Source: Tolypothrix campylonemoides VB511288 (GTDB lineage Bacteria; Cyanobacteriota; Cyanobacteriia; Cyanobacteriales; Nostocaceae). From it: a stretch of DNA of 53,807 nucleotides. A program made the position numbers and the translations under genes. This document shows, in pieces, positions 44,248 to 53,409 of the stretch. The notes under the pieces were generated by a model. That model did not search any database and was not told the origin of the DNA. It worked only from the letters and a program-made list of their open reading frames with translations. Within the stretch, counting starts at the first letter, position 1; every line of letters starts with the position of its first letter. Location: contig JXCB02000033.1 in assembly GCA_000828075.3 (NCBI GenBank), positions 232,700 through 286,506 of the forward strand, written 5' to 3'.

Positions 44248-45030
44248 ATGACTGAACCGTTGATTGAACTGAAAGGCGTTTCTATATCCTTTGGTACCAA
44301 TAAGGTTTTAGATAACGTGGATTTGACGATTTACCGAGGAGAAGCACTAGGAATCATCGGTCCTAGTGGTACTGGTAAATCAACAATTTTACGGGTAATC
44401 GCTGGGTTAATTGCTCCTGATTCTGGAGAAATTTATATTCAAGGAGTGCGGCGAGAGGGGTTGATTGAAGATGCTACAAATTTGGTTGGGATTGGCATGG
44501 TGTTCCAGCAGGCGGCGTTATTTGATTCTTTGACGGTGGAGGAGAATGTGGGGTTTTCACTTTATCAACACTCAAAACTGCGGCGCTCTCGTATTCGAGA
44601 ACTGGTTAATGAAAAACTTGAGATGGTAGGGTTATCGGGAATAGGCGATCGCTACCCAGCAGAACTTTCTGGGGGTATGCGAAAACGGGTTAGCTTTGCG
44701 CGTGCGATTATGTCTAACCCCGATAACCCCAAAGACAGACCAGAAGTTTTGCTGTACGATGAACCAACAGCCGGGCTTGATCCCATCGCTTCTACGGTGA
44801 TAGAAGATTTAATCCGGCAACTGCAATGTACGCAAGGAATCTGTAGCACCTACGCTATTGTGACTCATCAACACAGTACCATTCGTCGCACGGCTGACCA
44901 GATCGTGTTTCTCTACCAAGGTAAAGTGCAATGGCAGGGAACTGTCAGTGAAATAGATACTACAGACCATCCTTTGATTAGACAATTTATTAGTGGAAGT
45001 GTATCTGGACCGATTCATGTTGTTGGTTAA
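44248..45030 (+). CDS. Mla/TGD3-type ABC transporter ATPase
   Basis: 260 residues. Walker A GPSGTGKST, Q-loop VFQQAALFDSLTV, signature LSGGMRKRV, Walker B EVLLYDEPTAGLDP and H-loop IVTHQH. The MRKRV signature and the VGMVFQQ-type segment place it with MlaF and TGD3, ATPases of MCE-based lipid transport. The MCE protein follows 370 bp downstream; the MlaE permease is not in the window. Confidence 0.9.
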   Translation: MTEPLIELKGVSISFGTNKVLDNVDLTIYRGEALGIIGPSGTGKSTILRVIAGLIAPDSGEIYIQGVRREGLIEDATNLVGIGMVFQQAALFDSLTVEENVGFSLYQHSKLRRSRIRELVNEKLEMVGLSGIGDRYPAELSGGMRKRVSFARAIMSNPDNPKDRPEVLLYDEPTAGLDPIASTVIEDLIRQLQCTQGICSTYAIVTHQHSTIRRTADQIVFLYQGKVQWQGTVSEIDTTDHPLIRQFISGSVSGPIHVVG

Positions 45031-45400
45031 TTGGTGCTAAGGAGCCACTACTTTGCTCCCGCCAGTACGCTCAAGAGGGGTTTTCCTCAAGAGGAACTGA
45101 CGTTTTCCCGTCGCTGTTGGGAACGTTCGGGTTTTCCCCCCAACCCTAGCCCGCACCCTGCCTTATACGGACACGAGGGAAAACGCCACTGACAACAACA
45201 GCGGCTCACCGCCCAAGGCAGCGCTTCCCCTCCTAGAGCTTATACTCACTACAAAGGCTGGCTCCTCCGTGGGAACTCCAAAGCCCTCCAAAAAACGTGC
45301 AAGTAGCGTGCAAGTGGCGTTGTTCAATGCGGAGTGCTGAGGGAAAATACTTATACTTAGCACTCGCAACTCAGGACTAATTGTTGATAGGAGAAATAAA
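45031..45400. repeat. repeat-rich spacer between the Mla ATPase and MCE genes
   Basis: 370 bp with palindromes CCTCAAGAGG, GACGTTTTCCCGTC and a direct repeat GTGCAAGTAGC/GTGCAAGTGGC (45296-45317). An AGGAGA SD sits just before the MCE start. A reading frame on the opposite strand here has no support. Confidence 0.6.
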
Positions 45401-47053
45401 ATGCGATCGCGAACATTTCGAGAAGGTTCTGTCGGGTTGTTGCTCCTGCTAGGACTGGGAGTGTTTGGGTTAATTATTTTGTGGTTGAATAGATTCACTG
45501 CTGCTAGCAGTTCATACAAAGCTATTGTTGAATTTGCCAACGCTGGCGGTATGCAAAAAGGGGCAGTGGTTCGGTATCGTGGCGTTAAGGTAGGCAGTAT
45601 TTCTGCTATTCGACCAGGACCAAACAATATTGACGTGGAAATTGATATTACCAAATCCGACCTGATCATTCCCAGCAATGTCATAGTTGAGGCTAATCAG
45701 TCGGGACTCATTAGCGAAAGCGTTATTGATATCACACCAAAAACGCAGCTATCATCTGGGGTTACTATTGCTAAACCCTTGGACAAAAATTGTAACCCCC
45801 AAATTATCGTCTGTAATGGCTCTCGCTTAAAAGGTCAGATTGGTATTAGTACCGATGAACTTATTCGCGCGACGACAGAGCTAGCTAATGTATACTCTAG
45901 CCCAGAGTTTTATAAAAATGTCAATAAAGCTGTGGAAAATACTGCTGTAGCTGCAGCAACTGTTGCTGAATTAAGCCGCAACCTCAATATTGCAAGCAAA
46001 AGCTTACAACAACAGCTCAACAATTTTGCCGCAACGACTAATACAGTGCAACGAGCGACAACTCAACTCAGTACATCCTCCACAAGAACCTTAAATCAAA
46101 TTGGTACCACAGCAAATCGATTTGGTAATACCGCAGAGCAATTCGGTGCTACCGCTAGAGAAATTCGTTCAACTACCAGTCAAGTTAATAAGCTGATTAA
46201 CAACCTTGATACTTTGGTGACAAGCAACCGCTCTTCGCTTGTTGCAACATTAAACAATATCACTGAAACTAGCAACCAACTGCGCCAGACAGTCAGCAGC
46301 TTATCACCTGCTATCAATCGCGTTACCCAAGGAGAATTAATCAAAAATTTAGAAACTCTGTCTGCTAATGCTGCACAGGCTTCTACGAATTTACGCGAGG
46401 TGACTAATAGCCTGAACAATCCTAATAACGTGTTGGTACTGCAACAAACCTTAGATTCTGCTCGCGTGACATTTGAAAACACGCAAAAGATTACATCTGA
46501 TTTGGATGAGTTGACTGGAGATCCCGCTTTTCGGCAAAATTTACGGCAATTGGTAAATGGTTTGAGTAGCTTAGTGTCCTCTACACAGCAGATGCAGCAG
46601 CAAGTGCAAGTTGCAGATTCTCTAGATTCAGTCAAAGCTGTCATTTCCAACCACAATGCTGCAATGTCCGCACCGAATACAAATCAACAGCAGATAAAGT
46701 TTAATCTCTCACCCACTGCTGCTAAAAGTGCCGACAAAACGTTTCAACCTACAACCATTACCTTGACGAATCCTACACAAAGCAGCAACCCAGATTCGTT
46801 AAGATTTAAGACCTCAAACACTGCAGTTAAGAGTGATGACAAAACATTTCAACCTAGCGCTATTATCTTTACTTCTCCCACACAAGGCAGCAATCAAGAT
46901 TCGCTAAGATTTAATATTTCACCCACTGCTGTTAAAAGTGATGACAAACAGCCTCCTCGGGCTACCACTAGTCCAATGACTCCTTTTGCATCTCAAGAAA
47001 ATCTTTTGAGGCAATTGAGGGAGCATCGTCAGCAGCAGGAGCAGGGGGAGTAG
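45401..47053 (+). CDS. MCE/MlaD-family lipid-transport protein with repeat tail
   Basis: 550 residues. One N-terminal membrane anchor (VGLLLLLGLGVFGLIILWL) is followed by an MCE domain (about 38-110; YKAIVEFANAGGMQKGAVVRYRGVKVGSI). A long Ala/Thr/Asn-rich helical region follows (about 150-420), probably a coiled coil. Residues about 430-520 form a tandem repeat of about 38 residues (TAVKSDDKTFQP, LRFNISPTAVK). Should bridge the cytoplasmic membrane and outer membrane for lipid transport with the upstream ATPase. Confidence 0.9.
   Translation: MRSRTFREGSVGLLLLLGLGVFGLIILWLNRFTAASSSYKAIVEFANAGGMQKGAVVRYRGVKVGSISAIRPGPNNIDVEIDITKSDLIIPSNVIVEANQSGLISESVIDITPKTQLSSGVTIAKPLDKNCNPQIIVCNGSRLKGQIGISTDELIRATTELANVYSSPEFYKNVNKAVENTAVAAATVAELSRNLNIASKSLQQQLNNFAATTNTVQRATTQLSTSSTRTLNQIGTTANRFGNTAEQFGATAREIRSTTSQVNKLINNLDTLVTSNRSSLVATLNNITETSNQLRQTVSSLSPAINRVTQGELIKNLETLSANAAQASTNLREVTNSLNNPNNVLVLQQTLDSARVTFENTQKITSDLDELTGDPAFRQNLRQLVNGLSSLVSSTQQMQQQVQVADSLDSVKAVISNHNAAMSAPNTNQQQIKFNLSPTAAKSADKTFQPTTITLTNPTQSSNPDSLRFKTSNTAVKSDDKTFQPSAIIFTSPTQGSNQDSLRFNISPTAVKSDDKQPPRATTSPMTPFASQENLLRQLREHRQQQEQGE
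46696..46955. repeat. coding repeat in the MCE gene
   Basis: Two to three near-copies of a unit of about 115 bp encoding the pattern LRF-SPTAVKSDDKTFQP, diverged by point changes; the third copy is partial. Confidence 0.75.
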
Positions 47054-47125
47054 GGATAAAGGTAGTCTAATGGAAGTGGCATTTTAATCAATAGCCTCAG
47101 GTCAGAAAATTTGTTTGATAAATCT

Positions 47126-47365
47126 ATGACTAGCAAAGAAGTACTCAGAAGTGTTGCTGCCCAAATCCAATTGTTCAATGATATTGAGCAAAAAGAAACT
47201 TTTCTGTTCGTACTGGGAGCATTATTATCTAGAGTCATTAGCTTAAAAAAAGCAGCAGAAATTATGGAAATAGAACCTGATGTATTTCTGGAACTATTGG
47301 ATTTAATGGGTCTAGAGTTTTCCTATCTCACTCTAGAAGATGTTGCGCTGGAGAAGAATTGGTAG
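47126..47365 (+). CDS. UPF0175-family antitoxin
   Basis: 79 residues from ATG 47126 (a TTG five codons upstream is less likely). VLGALLSRVISLKKAAEIMEIEPDVFLELLDLMGL carries a helix-turn-helix-like pattern typical of UPF0175 antitoxins, which pair with DUF3368 PIN toxins. The PIN gene follows 5 bp later. Likely autoregulatory. Confidence 0.85.
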   Translation: MTSKEVLRSVAAQIQLFNDIEQKETFLFVLGALLSRVISLKKAAEIMEIEPDVFLELLDLMGLEFSYLTLEDVALEKNW

Positions 47366-47370
47366 GTTAG

Positions 47371-47853
47371 GTGAAGATAGTTTTTAACTCGTCTCCATTG
47401 ATTTTTCTAGTGCGGCTGGGATTTCTAGATAGTTTTGTTGACTCTGCCGATGAATTCTATCTACCAACGTTTGTGGTAGAGGAAATCTCTGCTAAATCGG
47501 ACGAAGCTTGCCAGGCTATGCAAGTGTTGATTGATTCGGGCAAAATTGTAACCAGGGCGACTAAGTTGACTCTTTTAGCCAACAGTTTAAATATGCGACT
47601 GGGTTTAGGAGAGTCAGAAGCGATTGCTTTGGGTATTGAGTTGCCATGTGATTACATCATTTTAGATGACAGCGCAGCTCGAAAGGAGGCAGTTCGACTG
47701 GGGCTAAATGTAAAAGGAACCTTAGCAGTCATCAAGAAACTTCAGGTAGATGGCAAAATTACCATTGATAGCTTAGAGCAACTTGATCAAGAGCTAGTGG
47801 CAATTAATTTCAGAGTCAAGCGATCGCTATTTGATGCCATCTTTGAAGATTAA
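47371..47853 (+). CDS. DUF3368 PIN-domain toxin
   Basis: 160 residues, GTG start 47371. VFNSSPLIFLVRLGF (with Asn in place of the usual first Asp), GLGESEAIALGIE (Glu) and YIILDDSAARKEAVRLGL (Asp pair) match DUF3368. Expected toxin ribonuclease; the first acidic residue of the classical PIN core is Asn here, a known feature of the family. Partner of the UPF0175 protein. Confidence 0.88.
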   Translation: MKIVFNSSPLIFLVRLGFLDSFVDSADEFYLPTFVVEEISAKSDEACQAMQVLIDSGKIVTRATKLTLLANSLNMRLGLGESEAIALGIELPCDYIILDDSAARKEAVRLGLNVKGTLAVIKKLQVDGKITIDSLEQLDQELVAINFRVKRSLFDAIFED

Positions 47854-47895
47854 AAAAGTAATAAAGTAATACTCCGATAGAACGGGTAAAGCAGC

Positions 47896-48531
47896 ATGAC
47901 ACAGACAAAAGCCATCACGGAGGCGATTACCAGTCTGGCGGACGCAGAAAACCGCTTTGGGTTCGTCCGCATTGAGTCTGAGCGGTTTTCAAGAGAGTGG
48001 TGCGAGGAATTGCCAGCCCTTAGCGAAGCCGACAAAGCGAACCTCGATGTCCTGCGGCGCAGGTATCTTTATCACCGGGCTAGTGGGAATTTGTTAGAGG
48101 GGACGGTTATGCTGTTGCTGGTTTCCCCGTTACTGGCGCTTGCGGGGTTTTACGATCCGCCCCGTATCAAGGCAGAAGAATCAGTGGATGTGGTGGTGGA
48201 TGACGGTGAAGAGATTTTACGCGGACGGATTGATGTGCTGGTGCTGCAAGATCAGTTTTGGGTGATGGTGCTGGAATCTAAAAAAACCACGCTGTCGGTG
48301 TGGTCGGCATTACCGCAAGCCCTGGCGTATCTGATGGCAAACCCAAACCCGAATCTGCCCGTATTTGGTATGGTGACGAATGGGGACGATATTTTGTTTG
48401 TCAAGATGCTACAGGCGGGTACGCCGCAGTACGATTTGTCACGAGTTTTCGCGCCGTTTACTTCTGCCAGGGAACTGTACAGCGTTTTGCAAATCCTCAA
48501 GTGGTTTGGTCAGGCAGTTACCTGTATGTGA
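47896..48531 (+). CDS. PD-(D/E)XK restriction-subunit-like protein (paralogue)
   Basis: 211 residues with the same layout and active-site pattern as the protein at 42798-43433: LRGRIDVLVLQ, then FWVMVLESKKTTL, and FGMVTNGDDILFVK. N-terminal part is helical and charged. Starts 43 bp after the PIN toxin gene. Probable nuclease of unknown role, often labelled restriction endonuclease subunit R. Confidence 0.75.
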   Translation: MTQTKAITEAITSLADAENRFGFVRIESERFSREWCEELPALSEADKANLDVLRRRYLYHRASGNLLEGTVMLLLVSPLLALAGFYDPPRIKAEESVDVVVDDGEEILRGRIDVLVLQDQFWVMVLESKKTTLSVWSALPQALAYLMANPNPNLPVFGMVTNGDDILFVKMLQAGTPQYDLSRVFAPFTSARELYSVLQILKWFGQAVTCM

Positions 48532-48653
48532 TGACTGGGGACTGGGTACTGGGGACTGGGAAGATGTTCCTACTTTCCTTTGGGCGGGGTTTGAATCCCC
48601 CTCCATAATCCTCCCACTCCCTAATCCCCAATCCCTAATCCCCAATCCCCAGT
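48532..48653. repeat. G-rich/C-rich complementary repeat between convergent genes
   Basis: ACTGGGGACTGGG units (48533-48559) face CCCCAATCCCTAATCCCCAA units (48617-48652). A long imperfect hairpin could form and act as a bidirectional terminator for the converging genes. Confidence 0.6.
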
Positions 48654-48944
48654 TCAATTCCAATCTTCTTCTTCTTTTTTGCCCCGGCTTTTGTAAATGC
48701 CCCCAACGCTATGTAAGGAGCGTGTTTTCTCAAAAAGTTCTTCTTCGCTAAGACCCCAGTGCTGTAAGACTTTATCCAAGTCGCTTTGAATGTCTCTTGC
48801 GCCAGGAAAGCCTTGGTAGCGGATTCGCAATCTCGCTAGTTCTGCTAAATTATGATCAGTCGCCTCACCAATTAGTAAATTCTCAACGATAGGGCGATCG
48901 CGATTGTACAGTGGATGCTGTTGGTCTTTATTTGGATTGCTCAT
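48654..48944 (-). CDS. DUF3288-family protein
   Basis: 96 residues. NPNKDQQHPLYNRDRPIVENLL and LAELARLRIRYQGFPGARDIQ match DUF3288, a small cyanobacterial protein of unknown function. Charged, soluble, C-terminal Lys/Glu-rich. Convergent with the PD-(D/E)XK gene. Length is normal. Confidence 0.88.
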   Translation of the reverse strand: MSNPNKDQQHPLYNRDRPIVENLLIGEATDHNLAELARLRIRYQGFPGARDIQSDLDKVLQHWGLSEEELFEKTRSLHSVGGIYKSRGKKEEEDWN

Positions 48945-49360
48945 ATATTTTATTTTTGTGATTTGGATTTTAGATGGAGAATTGTTACAGAGGCACTCTC
49001 ATGAAAGCGTCTGTAGATCTGTTAGTTCTGAAATAGTTGTCAAAAAAGTATCACTAACCACCAAGAACTTACTACTCATCATTTTCTGTCTTTATAGCTC
49101 TGTATCTCGATTGACGGCTAACACACCTCAACTCTTACGGCTCTCACCACTGTCACTCAATATTGAATAAAGATACATTGTCATTAAGAAAGTACACAAA
49201 TGTTAAGGTGAGGGTGAATCACCAAACGGTGTTGAGCAATGAGTGTTGAGTGAGCAGTAAAATTTCCCCAAAACCGGAAAGAACTCGCCAATTCAAACCT
49301 TGTATCTTAGCACAACTGAAATCACCCAAAGCCCAAGCAGCAAGGGAGCAAGAACCCGAT
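48945..49360. other. promoter/leader region of clpC and DUF3288 gene
   Basis: 416 bp between divergent starts. AT-rich, no reading frame is supported. TTGACGGCTAA (about 49110) and GGTGTTGAGCAATGAGTGTTGAG direct repeats (49231-49253) are visible; a definite -35/-10 pair is not clear. Confidence 0.4.
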
Positions 49361-51814
49361 ATGTTTGAACACTTCACATCCGAAGCAATTAAAGTCATTA
49401 TGCTCGCCCAGGAAGAAGCGCGTCGCCTGGGGCACAACTTCGTCGGAACGGAGCAAATTCTCCTGGGGCTGATTGGAGAAGGAACAGGGATTGCTGCCAA
49501 AGTGCTGACCGACTTGGGCGTTACTCTCAAAGACGCACGTCGCGAAGTAGAAAGAATTATTGGTCGGGGTTCTGGCTTTGTACCCCCGGAAATTCCTTTT
49601 ACCCCCAAGGTGAAAAGCCTTTTCGAGCAAGCGTTTAAAGAAGCTCGTAGCCTGGGACATAACCATATAGGTACTGAACACTTACTCTTGGGATTGACTG
49701 AGGCTGGTGAAGGTGTCGCCGCTAAAGTCCTGCAAAATTTGGGGCTTGATTTGTCGCAAGTCCGCACCGCAGTGATTCGTCAGTTAGGTGAAGCGACATC
49801 TGTTTCCGCTGGTCGCAGTGGCAATCAAAGACGCACCCAAGCTCTCAGTTTAGAGGAATTTGGTAGAAATCTTACTAAGCTAGCAAAAGAAGGCAAGATC
49901 GACCCAGTTGTCGGTCGTGAAAAGGAAATTGAGCGGGCAATCCAGATTCTTGGTCGCCGTACTAAGAATAACCCCGTGTTGATTGGGGAACCAGGAGTTG
50001 GTAAAACAGCGATCGCCGAAGGTCTCGCTCAACGCATTGTTAGCCAAAATGTCCCCGACATTCTACAAGACAAGGAAGTGGTCAGCCTTGACATGGGATC
50101 ACTGGTGGCTGGGACTCGCTTCCGTGGCGATTTTGAAGAACGCATTAAGAAAGTCATGGATGAAATCCGCACGGCGGGCAATATCATCCTGGTGATAGAT
50201 GAAATTCACACTTTGATTGGTGCTGGCGGTACAGAAGGCGGTATGGATGCAGCGAACATCCTCAAGCCAGCACTTGCAAGAGGTGAACTGCAATGTATTG
50301 GTGCAACGACTCTTGATGAGTACCGTAAGCATATCGAACGCGATGCCGCTCTAGAGCGTCGTTTCCAACCGATTATGGTCGGTGAACCATCGGTTGAAGA
50401 AACTATCGAGATATTACACGGCTTGCGCTCTGCTTACGAGCAGCACCACAAAGTACAAATCTCTGATGCAGCCCTCGCTGCTGCAGCTAAGTTGTCAGAC
50501 CGCTACATCAGCGATCGCTTCTTACCTGATAAAGCGATCGACTTGATTGATGAAGCAGGAAGCCGCGTTCGTCTGCGGAATTCTATGAAATCTGCTGATC
50601 GCGAACTCAAGCGCGAATTGGCGCTAGTGACCAAGCAAAAAGACGAAGCTGTCAGAACTCAGGACTTCGACAACGCTGGACAACTGCGCGACAAGGAGTT
50701 GGAACTCGAAACTCAATTGCGTGAATCACAAACTGATAAATCTGTCAATAGCCCCATCGTTGATGAGGAAGACATTGCTCAGATTGTGGCTTCTTGGACT
50801 GGCGTCCCAGTGAACAAGATCACTGAATCCGAATCAGAGTTACTGCTGCACTTAGAAGACACACTGCACCAGCGTCTCATCGGTCAAGAGCAAGCAGTTA
50901 CCGCAGTTTCCAAAGCTATCCGTCGCGCTAGAGTTGGGTTAAAGAATCCCAATCGACCAATTGCGAGCTTTATCTTCTCTGGTCCTACAGGAGTCGGTAA
51001 GACTGAGTTGACGAAAGCATTGGCTTCCTACTTCTTCGGTTCCGAAGAAGCGATGATTCGCCTAGATATGTCCGAATTCATGGAACGCCATACCGTTTCC
51101 AAACTCATTGGTTCGCCTCCTGGTTACGTCGGATACGACGAAGGCGGACAGTTAACCGAAGCCGTGCGGCGCAAACCCTACACAGTCGTGCTGTTCGACG
51201 AAATCGAAAAAGCACACCCCGATGTGTTCAATATGCTGCTGCAAATCTTGGAAGACGGTCGCCTTACCGATGCTAAAGGTCGCACAGTGGACTTCAAGAA
51301 CACGCTGATTATCATGACTTCCAACATCGGTTCTAAGGTGATTGAGAAAGGTGGCGGTGGTTTGGGCTTCCAGTTCGCCGAAGATGAAGCTGAGGCTAGT
51401 TACAACCGCATCAAGACACTGGTGAACGAGGAACTCAAAGGTTTCTTCCGTCCAGAATTCCTCAACCGTCTCGACGAGATTATCGTCTTTACTCAGCTTA
51501 AGAAAGATGAAGTCAAGCAAATTGCTGACATCATGCTGCGCGAAGTTACAAGCCGCTTGACTGAGAAGGGAATCAGTTTAGAAGTGAGCGATCGCTTCAA
51601 AGACCGTGTGTTGCAAGAAGGCTACAACCCCAGCTATGGTGCTAGACCGTTACGTCGAGCAATTGTGCGCCTCTTGGAAGATTCTTTAGCTGAGGCGATG
51701 CTCTCCGGTCAAATCGGAGAAGGCGACACAGCCGTTGTAGATGTTGACGATGACGGTCAGGTCAAAATTCACAAGTCGGAGAAACCAGAGTTGTTACTCG
51801 CGAATGTTGGCTAG
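49361..51814 (+). CDS. clpC: ATP-dependent protease ATPase ClpC
   Basis: 817 residues from ATG 49361 ([22 protein letters not shown]). Two N-terminal Clp repeats (about 1-145), AAA domain 1 with [13 protein letters not shown] and Walker [14 protein letters not shown], a middle region with UVR-like segment ([20 protein letters not shown]), then AAA domain 2 with [28 protein letters not shown] and the arginine finger region [12 protein letters not shown]100 chaperone that feeds substrates to ClpP. An intrinsic terminator lies downstream at 51932-51960. Confidence 0.97.
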   Translation: MFEHFTSEAIKVIMLAQEEARRLGHNFVGTEQILLGLIGEGTGIAAKVLTDLGVTLKDARREVERIIGRGSGFVPPEIPFTPKVKSLFEQAFKEARSLGHNHIGTEHLLLGLTEAGEGVAAKVLQNLGLDLSQVRTAVIRQLGEATSVSAGRSGNQRRTQALSLEEFGRNLTKLAKEGKIDPVVGREKEIERAIQILGRRTKNNPVLIGEPGVGKTAIAEGLAQRIVSQNVPDILQDKEVVSLDMGSLVAGTRFRGDFEERIKKVMDEIRTAGNIILVIDEIHTLIGAGGTEGGMDAANILKPALARGELQCIGATTLDEYRKHIERDAALERRFQPIMVGEPSVEETIEILHGLRSAYEQHHKVQISDAALAAAAKLSDRYISDRFLPDKAIDLIDEAGSRVRLRNSMKSADRELKRELALVTKQKDEAVRTQDFDNAGQLRDKELELETQLRESQTDKSVNSPIVDEEDIAQIVASWTGVPVNKITESESELLLHLEDTLHQRLIGQEQAVTAVSKAIRRARVGLKNPNRPIASFIFSGPTGVGKTELTKALASYFFGSEEAMIRLDMSEFMERHTVSKLIGSPPGYVGYDEGGQLTEAVRRKPYTVVLFDEIEKAHPDVFNMLLQILEDGRLTDAKGRTVDFKNTLIIMTSNIGSKVIEKGGGGLGFQFAEDEAEASYNRIKTLVNEELKGFFRPEFLNRLDEIIVFTQLKKDEVKQIADIMLREVTSRLTEKGISLEVSDRFKDRVLQEGYNPSYGARPLRRAIVRLLEDSLAEAMLSGQIGEGDTAVVDVDDDGQVKIHKSEKPELLLANVG

Positions 51815-51857
51815 AATTATACCACATCACTTGCTGTAACAATAAAAGACAATCCAA

Positions 51858-51876
51858 CCCCTGCTTCATGCAGGGG
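51858..51876 (+). other. perfect 7-bp hairpin after clpC
   Basis: CCCCTGC (51858-51864), loop TTCAT, GCAGGGG (51870-51876). It lies 43 bp after the stop and could protect the mRNA 3' end or be a small attenuator. Confidence 0.6.
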
Positions 51877-51931
51877 AGCCATAAAGGGTCTTCTCTGGTC
51901 AACATTTTGTGAAATTATAATAGTAATTTTT

Positions 51932-51960
51932 CCCCTGGTATCTCTACCGGGGGTTTTTTT
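51932..51960 (+). terminator. intrinsic terminator of clpC
   Basis: CCCC-T-GGTA, loop TCTC, TACC-GGGG-G followed by seven T (51954-51960): strong GC hairpin plus T run, 118 bp after clpC. Confidence 0.88.
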
Positions 51961-51985
51961 GGTGCAAGAACAACGCTTCGTTGAT

Positions 51986-52204
51986 TCATTGTGTATCAGA
52001 CCCAATTTTATACCGACCTGTTCTTTCCATCGCCCTTTGAGTAGGCTTGATACTTGCCTGCTTTTCAACCTTTTGCCAATCTACTTGCTCTAGCACAGCA
52101 TCTAAGACATCTGATATAGTACAGTGCTGCTCAAAGGCAATCCGCCTCAGAATTTCATGATGTTCAGGTTTGATGTACACAGGCTTTCTTTGCGTCGGTG
52201 CCAT
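51986..52204 (-). CDS. ribbon-helix-helix DNA-binding protein
   Basis: 72 residues. KPVYIKPEHHEILRRIAFEQHCTISDVLDAVLEQV has the strand-helix-helix pattern of CopG/MetJ-type regulators: beta strand about residues 7-12, helices about 14-24 and 28-42. The C-terminal tail is basic. No toxin partner adjoins it. It lies divergent from the methyltransferase gene (52326), with the four-box TAGCTA array in between, suggesting it is that array's binder. Confidence 0.75.
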   Translation of the reverse strand: MAPTQRKPVYIKPEHHEILRRIAFEQHCTISDVLDAVLEQVDWQKVEKQASIKPTQRAMERTGRYKIGSDTQ

Positions 52205-52242
52205 TGTCCGCGTTTATAGTAATTTCATCCCACAGTATAACG

Positions 52243-52280
52243 TAGCTAAGTAGCTATATTGACAAGTAGCTAATTAGCTA
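52243..52280. promoter_or_regulatory. phased TAGCTA operator array overlapping a promoter
   Basis: Palindromic TAGCTA at 52243, 52251, 52267 and 52275: all on an 8-bp grid. The one empty slot (52259-52264) is TTGACA, a consensus -35. TTAAAT (52282-52287), 17 bp downstream, can serve as -10 for the methyltransferase. Ribbon-helix-helix repressors commonly bind short palindromes at regular 7-8 bp spacing. Confidence 0.8.
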
Positions 52281-52325
52281 ATTAAATAATAACAGGGATT
52301 CACAAATACTCAAAATCCTATCAGA

Positions 52326-53393
52326 ATGTCTATGGAAAAAGCGGTAGTTGCACTATTTGCAGGTTGCGGAGGTTTAGACTTAGGCTTCCGTAAAGCAGGT
52401 TTCAACATTGTATGGGCGAATGAATACGACAAAGACATCTGGGAGAGTTACGAAAAAAACCATCTGGACACGGTTCTCGACAGGCGAGATATCCGGGAAA
52501 TTTCTTCAAAACAAATTCCTGATTGTGTTGGGATTATAGGCGGTCCTCCCTGTCAAAGCTGGAGTGAAGCAGGTAGTCAGCGAGGAATTAATGATGAGCG
52601 CGGCAAATTGTTTTTAGAGTATGTACGGATTCTTAAAGATAAGCAACCTTTATTTTTCCTAGCTGAAAATGTCTCTGGGATGCTTCATAAAAAGCATGAA
52701 TTAGCATTAAATAATATCATTACTGCATTTGAAGAAGCTGGTTATGTCGTGTCATTTAAATTACTAAATGCTATACGCTATAACGTTCCTCAAGACAGAA
52801 AGCGCGTAATTTTGATTGGCTATCATAAGAATTTACAAAAACGTTTTAATTTTGGTTTACTCAAGCAAGCTTTGCATATCCCCACTTTAAAAGAAACAAT
52901 TTGGGATTTACGGGAATCTGCACTTCCAGCTTTAGAAAAGAGTAAAACCAATGGGGAATCTTGCTTAGTTCCAAACCATGAGTATATGACTGGTGGATTT
53001 TCCAGTATGTATATGTCACGCAATCGAGTTCGCGCTTGGAATGAGGCATCTTTCACAATTCAGGCTGGTGGTCGTCATGCACCAATACATCCACAAGCAA
53101 ATAAGATGATTCATGTAGGAAAAGACAAGTGGATTTTTGACCCAAACTCGCCCCAACCATACAGAAGGTTATCAGTTCGAGAGTGTGCCAGAATTCAAAC
53201 ATTCCCAGATGACTTCATTTTCCACTACAAAGACTTAACTGCTGGCTACAAAATGATTGGCAATGCTGTACCTGTTAACTTCAGCTATGCTTTAGCACAA
53301 GCAATATATAAAGATTTATTTGAAAGCAACCAAAGAAAAAGTGAGTCATCGCACGAAGAAGGTTTTACTCAACTTAGCCTGGTATTTAATTAG
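52326..53393 (+). CDS. DNA (cytosine-5) methyltransferase, M.HaeIII-like (GGCC)
   Basis: 355 residues. Motif I LFAGCGGLDLGFRKAGF, motif IV GGPPCQSWSEAGSQRGIND, motif VI LAENVSGML, motif VIII QDRKRVILIG, then ALEKSKTNGESCLVPNHEYM, FSSMYMSRNRVRAWNEASFT and SVRECARIQTFPDDFIFHY with GYKMIGNAVPVN. These segments are close to M.HaeIII as I remember it, including the GGPPCQSWSE and SRNRVR regions of target recognition, so modification of the inner C of GGCC is likely. It could be an orphan methylase like cyanobacterial DmtB, or belong to an R-M pair with the convergent gene. Confidence 0.9.
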   Translation: MSMEKAVVALFAGCGGLDLGFRKAGFNIVWANEYDKDIWESYEKNHLDTVLDRRDIREISSKQIPDCVGIIGGPPCQSWSEAGSQRGINDERGKLFLEYVRILKDKQPLFFLAENVSGMLHKKHELALNNIITAFEEAGYVVSFKLLNAIRYNVPQDRKRVILIGYHKNLQKRFNFGLLKQALHIPTLKETIWDLRESALPALEKSKTNGESCLVPNHEYMTGGFSSMYMSRNRVRAWNEASFTIQAGGRHAPIHPQANKMIHVGKDKWIFDPNSPQPYRRLSVRECARIQTFPDDFIFHYKDLTAGYKMIGNAVPVNFSYALAQAIYKDLFESNQRKSESSHEEGFTQLSLVFN

Positions 53394-53409
53394 TATTGTC
53401 AATACAAGC

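Noticed and set aside
45163-45684. Minus-strand reading frame overlapping the MCE gene start
   Set aside because: It overlaps the MCE domain on the opposite strand and a repeat-rich spacer; no domain or start signal supports it.
48580-48606. GGGGTTTGAATCCCC resembles a tRNA T-arm
   Set aside because: No acceptor, D or anticodon arms can be built around it; it lies in a G/C repeat block that forms by itself.
49219-49767. Minus-strand reading frame opposite the clpC start
   Set aside because: It mirrors the strong ClpC N-terminal repeats; only the plus strand has protein-family features.
51879-51931. Possible small RNA between the clpC hairpin and terminator (a TATAAT lies near 51914)
   Set aside because: No matching -35 element at 16-18 bp, and the transcript would be only some 40 bases long.
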